In this document: positions 17,328 through 26,560 of the stretch, in pieces
Layout: every line of letters begins with the position of its first letter
Numbering within the stretch: position 1 is the first letter of the stretch
Assembly: GCA_023382385.1 (NCBI GenBank)
Contig: JAHDVH010000004.1
Span: 148,544 to 212,543 of the forward strand
Source of the DNA: a bacterium
GTDB taxonomy: Bacteria; Electryoneota; RPQS01
Length of the DNA stretch: 64,000 bases
Direction: 5' to 3'
Program-made: the position numbers and the translations under genes
The notes under the pieces: model-generated
Databases searched by the model: none
What the model saw: the letters and a program-made list of their open reading frames with translations, nothing else
Told to the model about the DNA's origin: nothing

Positions 17328-19775
17328 CTATTCAAAGAACTCGAACGATTGGAAGCTGAATTCGGAGGCCAGGTCAATTTCGAGACGGCGACGATCCGGA
17401 TCAAAACTGATGCGGGAGTCATTCAGGGAAATCGCCGCGCCATTCAAGCGCAAAACATCGGGTGCTGCGGCAACGCCATGAAAGACAATCGTCAATGAGC
17501 GATCGGGCAAGGTGTAACCGTTTGCGGCGACACGTCGCGAAATCCGATGCGATTTCTTCTGCGCAAGATATTCGTACAAGGTTTCCCGAAACTTGCCATT
17601 CCTGAAGTCAAAGCTCCTGCCGTCATCTTCGATGAGGGTATGTGTAGACTGCAAGAGCGTATCTGTCTTCCCTGTTGATCCATAAACGTCAACTATCAAT
17701 TGCTGAACGGCCCTCTGGTCGGCGAAGTCCTGCGCGTCCCGTCGAATCACAATTGAGCCTTCGCGCACGAACATCGGGAGCCAATCAAGATGTGCGTCAA
17801 CGATCACCTCCTGCTTTCCCTCGTATACGCGATCTGTATTTCCATACACCCAGCGGCCTGCGGGAAGATAGACTTTCTTGGTATACTGTTTTTCACGTGT
17901 GACGGGAGCAACGAGAATATTTGATCCGAGCATGAACTGCTGCTGATAGCCCCAGTCGTAACACATGGGGTCATCCTGAAATTCGTAGAACATCGGTCGC
18001 CAGATGGGGTCACCGCTCACACTCGACTGATAGAAGAGAGTGTAGAGATACGGCAGCAATTCATAGCGGAGTTTGATGAATTTGCGGCTGATGTCTTCGA
18101 TGTTTTCACCGAACGACCACGGTTCCTGATCGGGTGAACCGTAGTGCGTGTGTGTGCGGCAGAAGGGCGAGACCGCTCCCACTTGGATCCAACGCGCAAA
18201 GAGTTCCGGTGACGGCGTTCCGATAAATCCTCCGATGTCCATTCCGACAAAGGGCTGACCGGAGAGTCCCATGCCGAGCATCATGCGAATGCCGAGTTCA
18301 AGATGATCTTCGGAGGCGACATTATCTCCCGTCCATGCGGCGGAGTATTTTTGCATGCCGGCGAAGCCTGCGCGCGTCAGAATGAAGGGGCGTTCGTTCG
18401 GGTAGGCCCTTAACAGCTCGTCGCGAGTGGCTTGCGCCATATGCAGCGCGTAGAGATTGTGCATCTTCTTGTGCGAAGAGTTGCGGCCGCTGTCGTCGAA
18501 GACGGTCTCCAGAGGAAAGGCTTGACCCCAACAGGCAGGCTCATTCATGTCGTTCCAGAATCCGCGAAGCCCAAGCTTGCGAAGATCCGCGATGTGTTTT
18601 CCCCACCAACTCCGCGTCTTGGGTCTTGAGAAGTCAGGAAAGTAGGATGGTCCGGGCCAAACTTCGCCGACGTGCACGGTGCCGTCAGGGAATCTGACGA
18701 AGTGATTGTCCGCGAGACCTTCGCGAGCAATTTTATACTCCCAGTCCGCTTTGACGCCCGGATCGATAATCGGGACGATCTTGAATCCGGTTTTGGCAAG
18801 GTCATCAACCATCTTCTGCGGCTGCGGGAAGCGTGTGCTGTCCCACGTGAAGACACGGTAGCCGTCCATGTAATGAATATCAAGATAGATGACGTCGCAG
18901 GGAATGTCTTTTTCGCGGAAGGTCTGTGCGATGCGGCGCACTTCGGTTTCAGGGTAATAGCTCCAGCGACATTGCTGATAGCCCAGCGCCCAGAGCGGCG
19001 GTAACTCTATTTTGCCGGTGAGATCCGAGAAGCGGCGCACGACGTCGCGAATTGTGGGGCCGTAGATGAAGAAGTAATCCAGAGGGCCGTCTTCCGCGGA
19101 GAAGGAAGAGTAACGCTGCTGGCCTGCACCGAAATTGAATTTTGTGCGATAGGAGTTGTTGAAGTAGATGCCGTAGGCGATTCCATCGCGCACTCCGATA
19201 TAGAACGGAACGGATTGGTAAAGCGGATCAGTGTTGTCCTGATAGGCGGGGATGTCGCTGTTCCACATCTGGAGTTCACGGCCACGCTTGTCGAGTCCTC
19301 CTCCCTTCAGGCCGAGTCCGAAGAATTTTTCACCCAGAGCAAGCTGCTTCCATGTGCGGACTTCATTGCCGTCCCAGCCGTAGGCCATAGTGGAGTCATC
19401 GCGGAGAATGATTGCTCCAGCGCCGTCTGAGATTGTCATGCGTGAGTTCGCGCGGTCGATGGTCCAAGCAATCGCGGACGAGTGCATACTAATCCGGTCT
19501 TGCGATTCAGACACTACTGTTTCCCATGTTTGCGAATTGGCGGCAATCAGGAAGTTCGCGTCGAGCGCATCATATAATAGCGGCTCCGGATCATTCGGAC
19601 GCACCAAAGTTACTCGAAGAATTTCTGCGGTCTGGAATTGTACGTGCAATTCTCCTCCATCGCAGAGGATGACTGCGCCGCGATCAGCGGTTTGCCAGCC
19701 AGTAACTTGACCGAGGAAAGAGTAGTTTGCGAAGGAGGCTAAGGGGAGCAGGATGGCGAGCAGGCGGAGGAGCAT
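17328..19775 (-). CDS. GH31 alpha-glucosidase, secreted
   Basis: About 816 residues from the ATG at 19775, which starts directly with a signal peptide (MLLRLLAILLPLASFANYS); a longer in-frame start would add about 20 unlikely residues. The GH31 nucleophile motif is GFWNDMNEPACWG, and the acid/base region is YSAAWTGDNVAS. Substrate-pocket segments DVIYLDIHYMDGYRVFTWD and RTHTHYGSPDQEPW are present. Full length for the family, with an N-terminal beta domain, TIM barrel and C-terminal beta domains. It would release glucose from the non-reducing ends of malto-oligosaccharides in the periplasm. First gene of the minus-strand starch operon, with 213 bp of leader separating it from the next locus. 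Confidence 0.94.
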   Translation of the reverse strand: MLLRLLAILLPLASFANYSFLGQVTGWQTADRGAVILCDGGELHVQFQTAEILRVTLVRPNDPEPLLYDALDANFLIAANSQTWETVVSESQDRISMHSSAIAWTIDRANSRMTISDGAGAIILRDDSTMAYGWDGNEVRTWKQLALGEKFFGLGLKGGGLDKRGRELQMWNSDIPAYQDNTDPLYQSVPFYIGVRDGIAYGIYFNNSYRTKFNFGAGQQRYSSFSAEDGPLDYFFIYGPTIRDVVRRFSDLTGKIELPPLWALGYQQCRWSYYPETEVRRIAQTFREKDIPCDVIYLDIHYMDGYRVFTWDSTRFPQPQKMVDDLAKTGFKIVPIIDPGVKADWEYKIAREGLADNHFVRFPDGTVHVGEVWPGPSYFPDFSRPKTRSWWGKHIADLRKLGLRGFWNDMNEPACWGQAFPLETVFDDSGRNSSHKKMHNLYALHMAQATRDELLRAYPNERPFILTRAGFAGMQKYSAAWTGDNVASEDHLELGIRMMLGMGLSGQPFVGMDIGGFIGTPSPELFARWIQVGAVSPFCRTHTHYGSPDQEPWSFGENIEDISRKFIKLRYELLPYLYTLFYQSSVSGDPIWRPMFYEFQDDPMCYDWGYQQQFMLGSNILVAPVTREKQYTKKVYLPAGRWVYGNTDRVYEGKQEVIVDAHLDWLPMFVREGSIVIRRDAQDFADQRAVQQLIVDVYGSTGKTDTLLQSTHTLIEDDGRSFDFRNGKFRETLYEYLAQKKSHRISRRVAANGYTLPDRSLTIVFHGVAAAPDVLRLNGAAISLNDSRISFDPDRRRLEIDLASEFSFQSFEFFE

Positions 19776-19790
19776 AGGTGGCCCTGGAGA

Positions 19791-19809
19791 AAGGTGTGCG
19801 GAACACCTT
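19791..19809 (-). other. Hairpin in the leader of the GH31 operon
   Basis: A perfect 7-bp stem AAGGTGT / ACACCTT with a 5-nt loop lies 16 bp upstream of the GH31 start codon. It has no proper T-tract, so it is not a convincing terminator. It might affect transcript stability or translation; the role is unknown. Confidence 0.35.
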
Positions 19810-19917
19810 AATTTACGAAATGTTGGGCCAGTGCTCAAGACGAAACAACGGAAGCCGGGCAGGCTTGGTTGTTCTTATGTTCAACGCATCAGATACCGTA
19901 AAGTTCCCGAAAAGCGA

Positions 19918-19949
19918 AACCCCTGTTCAGCAAGAGCTTAGCAGGGGCT
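19918..19949 (-). terminator. Intrinsic terminator of the RND efflux operon
   Basis: Read on the minus strand, the stem CCCCTG ... CAGGGG (with inner AGC/GCT pairs) is followed by TTTCGCTTTT. It lies about 40 bp after the stop of the ArsR-family gene and before the GH31 operon, so it most likely ends the six-gene efflux transcript. Confidence 0.75.
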
Positions 19950-19988
19950 TGATGAAGCGTGCGCATGTCCCGGGGAAGAGGGCACGCG

Positions 19989-20309
19989 CTACTTCATGGC
20001 TTTCCTCTCAATTGAACTGCAAACGGAATCGCAGACGGAATTTACAACAGGATCCGTCACGTGATAGAGTCGGCTTTGCTTATCCGTCCGAGATTCGACC
20101 AGACCGGCGGCTTTGAGAATAGCCAAGTGTTTGGACACGTTGGCCTGACTGCACCCGAGCACGTCCACCAGTTCGCTAACAGAGAACTCCCGCTGTCTGA
20201 GATAGTATAGAATTCTCAGGCGCATGGGATCCCCCATCGCCTTTAACATCGTGGCGATGTGTGAGACCATTTCCAAAGTCGGAACCTTCTGATTTGTTTG
20301 CGCAGTCAT
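19989..20309 (-). CDS. ArsR/SmtB-family transcriptional regulator at the end of an RND operon
   Basis: 106 residues with a winged helix: MLKAMGDPMRLRILYYLRQREFSVSELVDVLGCSQANVSKHLAILKAAGLVESR is the standard ArsR recognition-helix region. It lacks the ELCVCDL arsenite site. Instead cysteines lie in the recognition helix (LGCSQ) and near the C terminus (SVCDSVCSSIE), which could bind a metal or sense thiol redox state. It is the last gene in the efflux operon, 10 bp after the PII-like gene, so it would be co-expressed with, and may repress, the pump. The inducer is unknown. Confidence 0.85.
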   Translation of the reverse strand: MTAQTNQKVPTLEMVSHIATMLKAMGDPMRLRILYYLRQREFSVSELVDVLGCSQANVSKHLAILKAAGLVESRTDKQSRLYHVTDPVVNSVCDSVCSSIERKAMK

Positions 20310-20319
20310 GTTTTTTGGA

Positions 20320-20604
20320 TTAGATGGCGGAGACGACCGGCCAATATACGCACGACAGATGACAATTACATTCTTTGGCGTAGGTGTTCAGAATTTCGAC
20401 AATTCTTGCGCGTAACTCTGAATCCACGACAGTCATCAGGATCACTGATGTTTTAGGATGGACGGCACTACCCATGCGAGGGCCGCTCGTGCCGACACCA
20501 TGTGCATCAGCGATTTCCGTGAATCCGGGAACGCCCTGTTTCTGCAAGAGCAGGGCGATCTCTTCGCGCATTTCGGCCTTGGCAAAGACGACGAGCATTT
20601 CCAT
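20320..20604 (-). CDS. Small PII-like protein linked to the RND pump
   Basis: 94 residues. The pattern (MEMLVVFAKAEMREEIALLL, then a loop GVGTSGPRMGSAVHPKTS, then VILMTVVDSELRARIVEIL) fits the ferredoxin-like fold of PII-like signalling proteins. The C terminus adds a cysteine group, CNCHLSC. PII-like proteins of this size are found next to RND and heavy-metal efflux genes, where they are thought to sense a ligand or metal. Here the gene lies between the DUF2892 and ArsR genes of the efflux operon. Family placement is from pattern only, and the ligand is unknown. Confidence 0.6.
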   Translation of the reverse strand: MEMLVVFAKAEMREEIALLLQKQGVPGFTEIADAHGVGTSGPRMGSAVHPKTSVILMTVVDSELRARIVEILNTYAKECNCHLSCVYWPVVSAI

Positions 20605-20613
20605 TTGAGAACC

Positions 20614-20802
20614 TTAGGGTTTGAGACCGAGTTTGCGGAAGATAGTGATCGCGGGGCACCATTTGCTGAACGATGACTGTATGAGATTCAAAGCCACGAA
20701 CGCAGTTAAGAGCATCCACCATTGATTCACCCACATCGTCAGCGCGAGGCTCAAAAGAATCATGAAACCCGCCAACAGCCTAACAGCTTCTTCGACACGC
20801 AT
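20614..20802 (-). CDS. DUF2892-type small membrane protein
   Basis: 62 residues with two hydrophobic segments (LLAGFMILLSLALTMWV and WWMLLTAFVALNLIQSSF) followed by KWCPAITIFRKLGLKP. This matches the short YgaP-like transmembrane (DUF2892) family, whose conserved CP motif is seen in KWCPA. The family often accompanies rhodanese or efflux genes. It is spaced 15 bp after the RND permease and 9 bp before the PII-like gene, so it is part of the operon. Function unknown. Confidence 0.75.
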   Translation of the reverse strand: MRVEEAVRLLAGFMILLSLALTMWVNQWWMLLTAFVALNLIQSSFSKWCPAITIFRKLGLKP

Positions 20803-20817
20803 GTTATTACTCCTGCC

Positions 20818-23800
20818 TTATGAATTTTGTTCCGTTGAATCCAACAATTGATCCGTGCCCGCGAGTTTCAGGTAGATATAGTAGAGCAGCGGAATAACGA
20901 CAAGGGTGAGAGCCGTAGAAGCTATCACGCCGAAAATCAGCGAGACTGCCAAGCCCTGAAAAATCGGATCGAGGTAGATCACGCCCGCGCCGACGACCAG
21001 CGCCAGCGCAGTCAGCGTAATCGGACGGAAGCGTACCGCGCCGGCTTTTAAGACCGCGTCCTCGAGAGACTCGCCCGCGCGGATTTCCTGATTGATGAAA
21101 TCCACGAGCAGGATCGAGTTGCGGACGACAATCCCGGAGAGCGCAATAAAACCAATCATCGAGGTCGCCGTGAAGAATGTTCCGAGCAAGGCGTGACCGG
21201 GCAGAATTCCAATCAAAGTGAGTGGAATCGGCGCCATGATAATCAGAGGCGTAATAAACGATCCGAACCAGCCCACGACGAGAACGTAGATCAGCAGCAC
21301 CACGATACCGAAGGCCGCGCCCATATCGCGGAAGACTTCGTAGGTGATATGCCATTCACCGTCCCACTTCAGCGCATACTCCTGACTGTTGGTCGGCATG
21401 TGCGTGGACATCACCGCAAGCTCAACGCCGCTCGGAGTCTTCACATCGGCGAGTCGCTCATTCATATTCATAATCCCATAGACCGGCGACTCTTCCGTGC
21501 CGGCGACTTCACCGAGCACGTAGGTGACCGGTTGGAGATTCTTGTGATAGATAAAGGACTCGCGCTCTTTAGGAACTGTACGAACCAGTTCGCCAAGCGG
21601 CACAAGCTGGCCTTGTGCACCGTGCAGTTTCAAAGACGCCAGTTCATCCACGCGCGAACGCTGCACGCGATCAAGTCTCAGAACAAGGGGAACGGCGGCT
21701 CGATCATCTTCAGCGTGAAGCAGTCCGGCCTCGGCACCGTTCAGTGCAACGCGCAGCGTGCGGGTGATGTGCTCAGGACTGATCCCGAGTGCCGCAGCTT
21801 TCTCCTGATCCACGACAAACTCCGCGAGCGGAGCCTGATCTTCAACCAGCCAATCCACATCTACGATACCTTCAGTCTTCAGGAAAATATCTTTCACCTG
21901 CGCGGCCACTTGCTTGCGGCCTTCGCGGTCGGGTCCGTAGATTTCCGCCACCATAGTCGAGAGCACGGGCGGCCCCGGAGGAACTTCCGTTACTTTCAAG
22001 TTCACGCCATGCTTTTGGGCAATCGGCAACAACTCATTGCGGACTTCCTTGGCGATGTCGTGGCTTTCCTTATCGCGGAGATGCTTGTTGACAAGGTTGA
22101 CCTGGATGTCCGCAACGTTTGAACCGGAACGCATGAAGTAGTAGCGCACGAGTCCGTTGAAGTTGAACGGCGCGGACGTGCCCACGTAAACTTGATAGTC
22201 CGTCACTTCAGGCATCGCGGTGAAGTGCTGCGCGATTTCGCGTGCGGCAGCATTCGTGCGCTCCAGCGAGAACTCCTCGGGGGCATCGATGACCACTTGA
22301 AGCTCACTCTTGTTGTCATAGGGCATCATCTTCACGACGACCCAACGCAGGGGAAAGAGCGCCATCGCCAGAAACAGGATTCCGACGACTCCGCCCAGTG
22401 CGAGCACCTGCTTCTTGCGATTCGCGAGCAACGGTTTCATGATCCGCGAATACATCTGCTGCAGCTTTCCCTCTTCCTGTGTTTCATCGTAATGATGATG
22501 TTGAGAGTCGACCGCTTTTGAACCGCCGAACAGGCGGTACGTCAGCCACGGAGAGACAATGAACGCCACGAGCAGAGAGAAGAACATCGCAGCCGACGCG
22601 TTGACCGGAATCGGGCGCATGTAGGGTCCCATCAATCCTGAAACGAAGGCCAGCGGCAGAAGTGCGGCGATGACGGTTAACGTGGCAAGGATTGTAGGAT
22701 TGCCCACTTCGTCAGTGCCAAAGATGGTCGCATGTTTGGCATTCGTCCAGCGGAGTTGATAGTGTCTATGAATGTTCTCCACCACGACGATGGCATCATC
22801 GACAAGAATACCGATGGAGAAGATGAGCGCGAAGAGGGTGACGCGGTTGAGCGTGTAACCGAAGAAATAGCTTGCCGCGAGAGTCAAAGCCAGCGTGACG
22901 GGAACCGCGACAAGCACGACGATGGCCTCGCGACGACCCAGCATCAGCAGCATCAGCAGCACGACGGACACCGTAGCCAAGCCGACGTGAAGAATCAGTT
23001 CGTTGGACTTTTCCTTTGCGGTGAATCCATAGTCACGCGTCTTTGTGATGGTTACGTTGGAGGGAACGAGCGCGCCCTTCAATTCGTCCAAACGCGCATC
23101 GAGTTCGTGCACCAAGTCAATCGCATTCGTGCCGGGCTTTTTGGAGATCGCCAGCGTGATGGCCGGCGCGTCGATGCCCGCAACCGCGATGTCCTTTTCC
23201 TGTGCGGATGGACCACTACCCATCCAGACGTATTGAGCCGCCTCCTCGGGGCCATCCACAACTTCAGCGACGTCACTCAAGTAGACTGGACGATTCTGAT
23301 AGGTTGCGACCACGAGGCTGCGCACCTCATCGACGTTCTTGACGAATGCCCCAACCTGCACGTCCGTCGTGACATCGGCGGCGGTCATCTGCCCCGCCGG
23401 AAGTCTCCAATTGGCGCTGCTAATCGCGCCGTATGCTTGAAGAAGTGAGACGTGATAAGACGCGAGTTTGTCACGGTCGAAGGTCACGCGCACAACGCGT
23501 CGCTGTCCGCCAATCAACCAGGCTTGCGCCACGCGCGGATGCTGAATGACTTCGTTGCGCAGCTCGTCTGCTACTCGTCGCAGTTCGGTTGGGGATGACG
23601 TCGTGCTCCACAGCGTATACGCCAACGCGGGCACATCATCGATGGTGCGCGGTTTGACGACCGGTTGTGTCGAACCTTGGGGCAATACCTCAGGGTGAGC
23701 CGCGAGTTTTGCATGGATGCGCGTGACCGCCTGATCGGGGTCTGTTCCGACATAGAAGCGGACGATGATCATGCCGCCCGAAGGCTGCGACGTGGAGTAG

Positions 23801-24135
23801 ATATACTCAACGTTTTCGATTTCGTAAAGAACCTTCTCCAGCGGACTGACTACGCGGCGTTCAACTTCCTGTGCCGTAGCACCGGGCAGGCCGACTGTCA
23901 CATCCACCATCGGAACTTTAATCTGAGGTTCCTCCTCGCGCGGAGTCACCATCAACGCCAGTGCACCGACAAGCAAAGACGCGACCACGAGCAGCGGCGT
24001 CAGTTTGGATTCAAGGAATGCAGCAGCAAGCCTTCCGGAAGCACCGATTTTGCGGCGGGAAAGTTTTTCGCGCTTCGCTTCGCGGCGGAGCGCTTCCATT
24101 TCATCCCGAATTTGTTCTGGACTGCGCTCACTCAT
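20818..24135 (-). CDS. RND efflux permease (AcrB/HAE1-like)
   Basis: 1105 residues, full length for an inner-membrane RND pump. After a basic N-terminal extension (to about residue 35) come the first membrane helix, a large periplasmic porter domain (EVERRVVSPLEKVLYEIENVEY), and the TM4 proton-relay segment FSIGILVDDAIVVVENIHRHYQ with paired Asp. The second half repeats the layout (GIVVRNSILLVDFINQEIR). It would export substrates by proton antiport together with the adaptor and outer-membrane channel encoded just upstream. The start overlaps the adaptor stop by 4 bp. An ArsR-type regulator and PII-like protein in the same operon hint at a metal or toxic-ion substrate, but the sequence does not show one. 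Confidence 0.93.
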   Translation of the reverse strand: MSERSPEQIRDEMEALRREAKREKLSRRKIGASGRLAAAFLESKLTPLLVVASLLVGALALMVTPREEEPQIKVPMVDVTVGLPGATAQEVERRVVSPLEKVLYEIENVEYIYSTSQPSGGMIIVRFYVGTDPDQAVTRIHAKLAAHPEVLPQGSTQPVVKPRTIDDVPALAYTLWSTTSSPTELRRVADELRNEVIQHPRVAQAWLIGGQRRVVRVTFDRDKLASYHVSLLQAYGAISSANWRLPAGQMTAADVTTDVQVGAFVKNVDEVRSLVVATYQNRPVYLSDVAEVVDGPEEAAQYVWMGSGPSAQEKDIAVAGIDAPAITLAISKKPGTNAIDLVHELDARLDELKGALVPSNVTITKTRDYGFTAKEKSNELILHVGLATVSVVLLMLLMLGRREAIVVLVAVPVTLALTLAASYFFGYTLNRVTLFALIFSIGILVDDAIVVVENIHRHYQLRWTNAKHATIFGTDEVGNPTILATLTVIAALLPLAFVSGLMGPYMRPIPVNASAAMFFSLLVAFIVSPWLTYRLFGGSKAVDSQHHHYDETQEEGKLQQMYSRIMKPLLANRKKQVLALGGVVGILFLAMALFPLRWVVVKMMPYDNKSELQVVIDAPEEFSLERTNAAAREIAQHFTAMPEVTDYQVYVGTSAPFNFNGLVRYYFMRSGSNVADIQVNLVNKHLRDKESHDIAKEVRNELLPIAQKHGVNLKVTEVPPGPPVLSTMVAEIYGPDREGRKQVAAQVKDIFLKTEGIVDVDWLVEDQAPLAEFVVDQEKAAALGISPEHITRTLRVALNGAEAGLLHAEDDRAAVPLVLRLDRVQRSRVDELASLKLHGAQGQLVPLGELVRTVPKERESFIYHKNLQPVTYVLGEVAGTEESPVYGIMNMNERLADVKTPSGVELAVMSTHMPTNSQEYALKWDGEWHITYEVFRDMGAAFGIVVLLIYVLVVGWFGSFITPLIIMAPIPLTLIGILPGHALLGTFFTATSMIGFIALSGIVVRNSILLVDFINQEIRAGESLEDAVLKAGAVRFRPITLTALALVVGAGVIYLDPIFQGLAVSLIFGVIASTALTLVVIPLLYYIYLKLAGTDQLLDSTEQNS

Positions 24136-25202
24136 CCATTCATCCTCTCAATTCGAGTGCCTTCAGGAATCACACCTGTGCGGTCCAACACCACCACTTC
24201 ACCTGCCTGCACACCGGAGAGTACTTCTACGTCATTTCCTCGCACGCGGCCAACGGTTACTGCACGAGTCCGGGCTACGCCACTTTCGTCGACAGTAGTG
24301 ACCAGTTGCAAGCCTCCGGTTTTCAGAACAGCCGATGCGGGAATGAGCAGTGCCGTAGTCGGTCCGCCGGGGATTTCAGCCGTTGCTGTAAAGCCAGCGG
24401 AGAGTGAATCGATATCGCTTAAGCGCGCCTTTACCGTAACTGAGTGCGTCATCGGATCGGCAGAGGGGGCGATCTCAGTGATCACGGCTTCAACATTCTG
24501 CTGTGTGTGATCGAGTACGCAGGCAATCGGAGTACCAAGAGTCAATTGTGGAGCATCGCTCGCCCTGACATTGAAATGCAGGTCACGACCTTGCTTTGTT
24601 TGGACGCGGACCACAGGACGGCCCGGGCCGACAAGATCTCCGACGTTTACAAATTTCTCTACAATCACACCGTCGAACGGTGCGCGCAGCACGCTTTCAT
24701 TGGCAACCGCACTTGCCTGTGCCACAGCACCCTGCGCCTGCTTGACTGCGCCCGCAGCGGTTTCCTGCTGCATGCGGGCCATGTCGAGTTCAAGCTGAGA
24801 GCAGGCCTTCGCTTCATAGAGAGACTCAAAGCGCTTGAGATTTCGTTCAGCAAGTGACAGCGCGGCTTGTGCCTGCGCCAGAGCACCTTGCGCCTGCGCC
24901 AAACCGCCGTTGCTCATCTGCGGTTCAATTTCAATCAAGGCATCGCCCTTGCGGACGCGGTCGCCGAGTTTAACATGGTCGCGAACAACAGGACCCATTG
25001 CCCTGCTCGAGAGCACGGCATCGTCCTGAGCATGAATCGTTCCCCGCACTGCGATAAGGCGTGGAACGTTGCGTTCGGTGGCTTGCGCGGTTCGCGCTTG
25101 TATCGTTCTCGTCTCCGAAGGCACCAATTTGGCGTCGTGCGAGCAGCTTGCAAGCAGCATAGCGAGCGCTATTGTGGAGAAAATTATCAGTCGAGTGTTC
25201 AT
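24132..25202 (-). CDS. RND periplasmic adaptor lipoprotein (membrane fusion protein)
   Basis: 356 residues. The signal MNTRLIIFSTIALAMLLASC ends in a lipobox, so it is anchored in the inner membrane. The barrel-sandwich half-motifs are GDRVRKGDALIEIEP and LRAPFDGVIVEKFVNVGDLVGPG; between them lies an Ala/Gln-rich alpha-hairpin (AQAQGALAQAQAAL). It bridges the RND permease and the TolC-type channel. It starts 3 bp after the outer-membrane gene's stop and overlaps the permease start. Confidence 0.93.
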   Translation of the reverse strand: MNTRLIIFSTIALAMLLASCSHDAKLVPSETRTIQARTAQATERNVPRLIAVRGTIHAQDDAVLSSRAMGPVVRDHVKLGDRVRKGDALIEIEPQMSNGGLAQAQGALAQAQAALSLAERNLKRFESLYEAKACSQLELDMARMQQETAAGAVKQAQGAVAQASAVANESVLRAPFDGVIVEKFVNVGDLVGPGRPVVRVQTKQGRDLHFNVRASDAPQLTLGTPIACVLDHTQQNVEAVITEIAPSADPMTHSVTVKARLSDIDSLSAGFTATAEIPGGPTTALLIPASAVLKTGGLQLVTTVDESGVARTRAVTVGRVRGNDVEVLSGVQAGEVVVLDRTGVIPEGTRIERMNG

Positions 25203-25205
25203 GGT

Positions 25206-26540
25206 TTATCTGTTGATGAGTGTGTGACCAGTAGCAAAGAGAATGCGATACTCAGCAAGAAGCTTGTCGTGACGCGACGTGAGTTCGCGGATTTCCAGTT
25301 CGCGCAGTGCAGTCTGTGCGTCCAGCAGGTCCGTCGTTTGCGCAACACCTTGCTCATAGCGGGCTTCCGTTACACGCAGGTTCTCGCGCCCCGAATTCAA
25401 CGCGGCGACCGCCGCCTCGTGACGCAGTTTGGCAGAAGCGTGTTCCGCGTACGCCTGTCGCACTTCCAGTTTAATGCCTTCCGAGAAACGGTGGACATCT
25501 TCTTCTCCAGCACGGGCATCGAGGATTGCTTTCTGTGTCGCATGACGATCCGCTCCGCCGCGAAAGAGATTCAGTTTGGCCTGACCCATAATGGCCCATG
25601 ACTCGCCGTTGTCGCCGAAGAGTTTGTCATCGTACCAATCATAGTGGGCTGTGATGCCAATTTGAGGAAGAAACCCTGAGCGCGCTGCTGTCACTTCGGC
25701 TTTGCCTGCTGAGAGCTTCTCGCGAGCTGCGAGGTAATCAGGCCGCTGTTCGAGTGCGTTCTGAAGAGCTTGTTCCATTTCGAAGTTAGGGATTCCTGCG
25801 TCTTCCGGATCCGCGAGAGTGACGGGTTCGTCTTGCGGACGTCCGCGATGGAAGTTCAGTGCGGCGAGGGCGAGTAGCGCTTGTTCATCTGCGCGTGTTT
25901 TGTACTCACGCATTTCGGCTACGTATACTTCCGCGCGCAGAATGTCAGAGGGTGCGAGCATACCTTGATTGAAATACTCACGTGCACGCTGCAAATGCGA
26001 TTCGGACGTCGCAAGCGAGCGCCGCATGAGATCCTGATATTCGCGCGCCTTGTTAAGATTGATCCAGGCCTGTGCCGCATCCAGGGCGACGACTTCACGG
26101 GTGCGTTCTTCTTCATGGCCCGCCGCTCTGGCCATTCGACGAGCCTGCAGGGTGCGCGCATGCAACATCCCGCCGGCAAAGACTGGAAGTGTCGCTTCAG
26201 CGCGTGTCATGTACGTGTTGAGCGGCTCGGGGTTGTTCGGATCGTTTGCCGGATTGCCGAACTCCTGCATACTGAAGCGTTCCTGATTCATTTGAAAGGC
26301 GAACGCTTCAGCCGGATTGCTGGTTCGGATGAAGGACTCCGAGATGTCGACGGAGGGCAGACGATAGCCCACAGCCTGTCGAGCTTGTGCTCGTGCCGCC
26401 TGAGTTCGTGCCTCTGCGGCCTTAAGTTGTGGATGATTGCTGGCAGCTTCACGCATCGCTTCATGGATCGTCAGCGGATCCTGTGCAACGGCCAGTGTGG
26501 GCAGCATCAGAATTGTGAGAAGAAGTTGTCTTGTTGTCAT
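25206..26540 (-). CDS. TolC-family outer-membrane efflux channel
   Basis: 444 residues with a signal peptide (to about LAVAQ-DPL). Two repeats of the outer-membrane efflux protein family are visible: LTIHEAMREAASNHPQLKAAEARTQAARAQ at the start and EQALQNALEQRPDYLAAREKLSAGKAEV in the middle, with long heptad-rich helices. It is the first gene of the minus-strand efflux operon; the promoter must lie in the gap to its right. The closely packed adaptor and permease genes complete the tripartite pump. Confidence 0.93.
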   Translation of the reverse strand: MTTRQLLLTILMLPTLAVAQDPLTIHEAMREAASNHPQLKAAEARTQAARAQARQAVGYRLPSVDISESFIRTSNPAEAFAFQMNQERFSMQEFGNPANDPNNPEPLNTYMTRAEATLPVFAGGMLHARTLQARRMARAAGHEEERTREVVALDAAQAWINLNKAREYQDLMRRSLATSESHLQRAREYFNQGMLAPSDILRAEVYVAEMREYKTRADEQALLALAALNFHRGRPQDEPVTLADPEDAGIPNFEMEQALQNALEQRPDYLAAREKLSAGKAEVTAARSGFLPQIGITAHYDWYDDKLFGDNGESWAIMGQAKLNLFRGGADRHATQKAILDARAGEEDVHRFSEGIKLEVRQAYAEHASAKLRHEAAVAALNSGRENLRVTEARYEQGVAQTTDLLDAQTALRELEIRELTSRHDKLLAEYRILFATGHTLINR

Positions 26541-26546
26541 AATTGG

Positions 26547-26560
26547 TATATGGTCATATA
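26547..26560 (-). promoter_or_regulatory. Palindrome at the start of the efflux operon (candidate operator)
   Basis: TATATG-GT-CATATA is a perfect inverted repeat lying 6 bp in front of the TolC-type start codon, in a short AT-rich stretch. Its position would let a repressor such as the operon's own ArsR-family protein block transcription or translation. Which protein binds it is not shown by the sequence. Confidence 0.45.
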
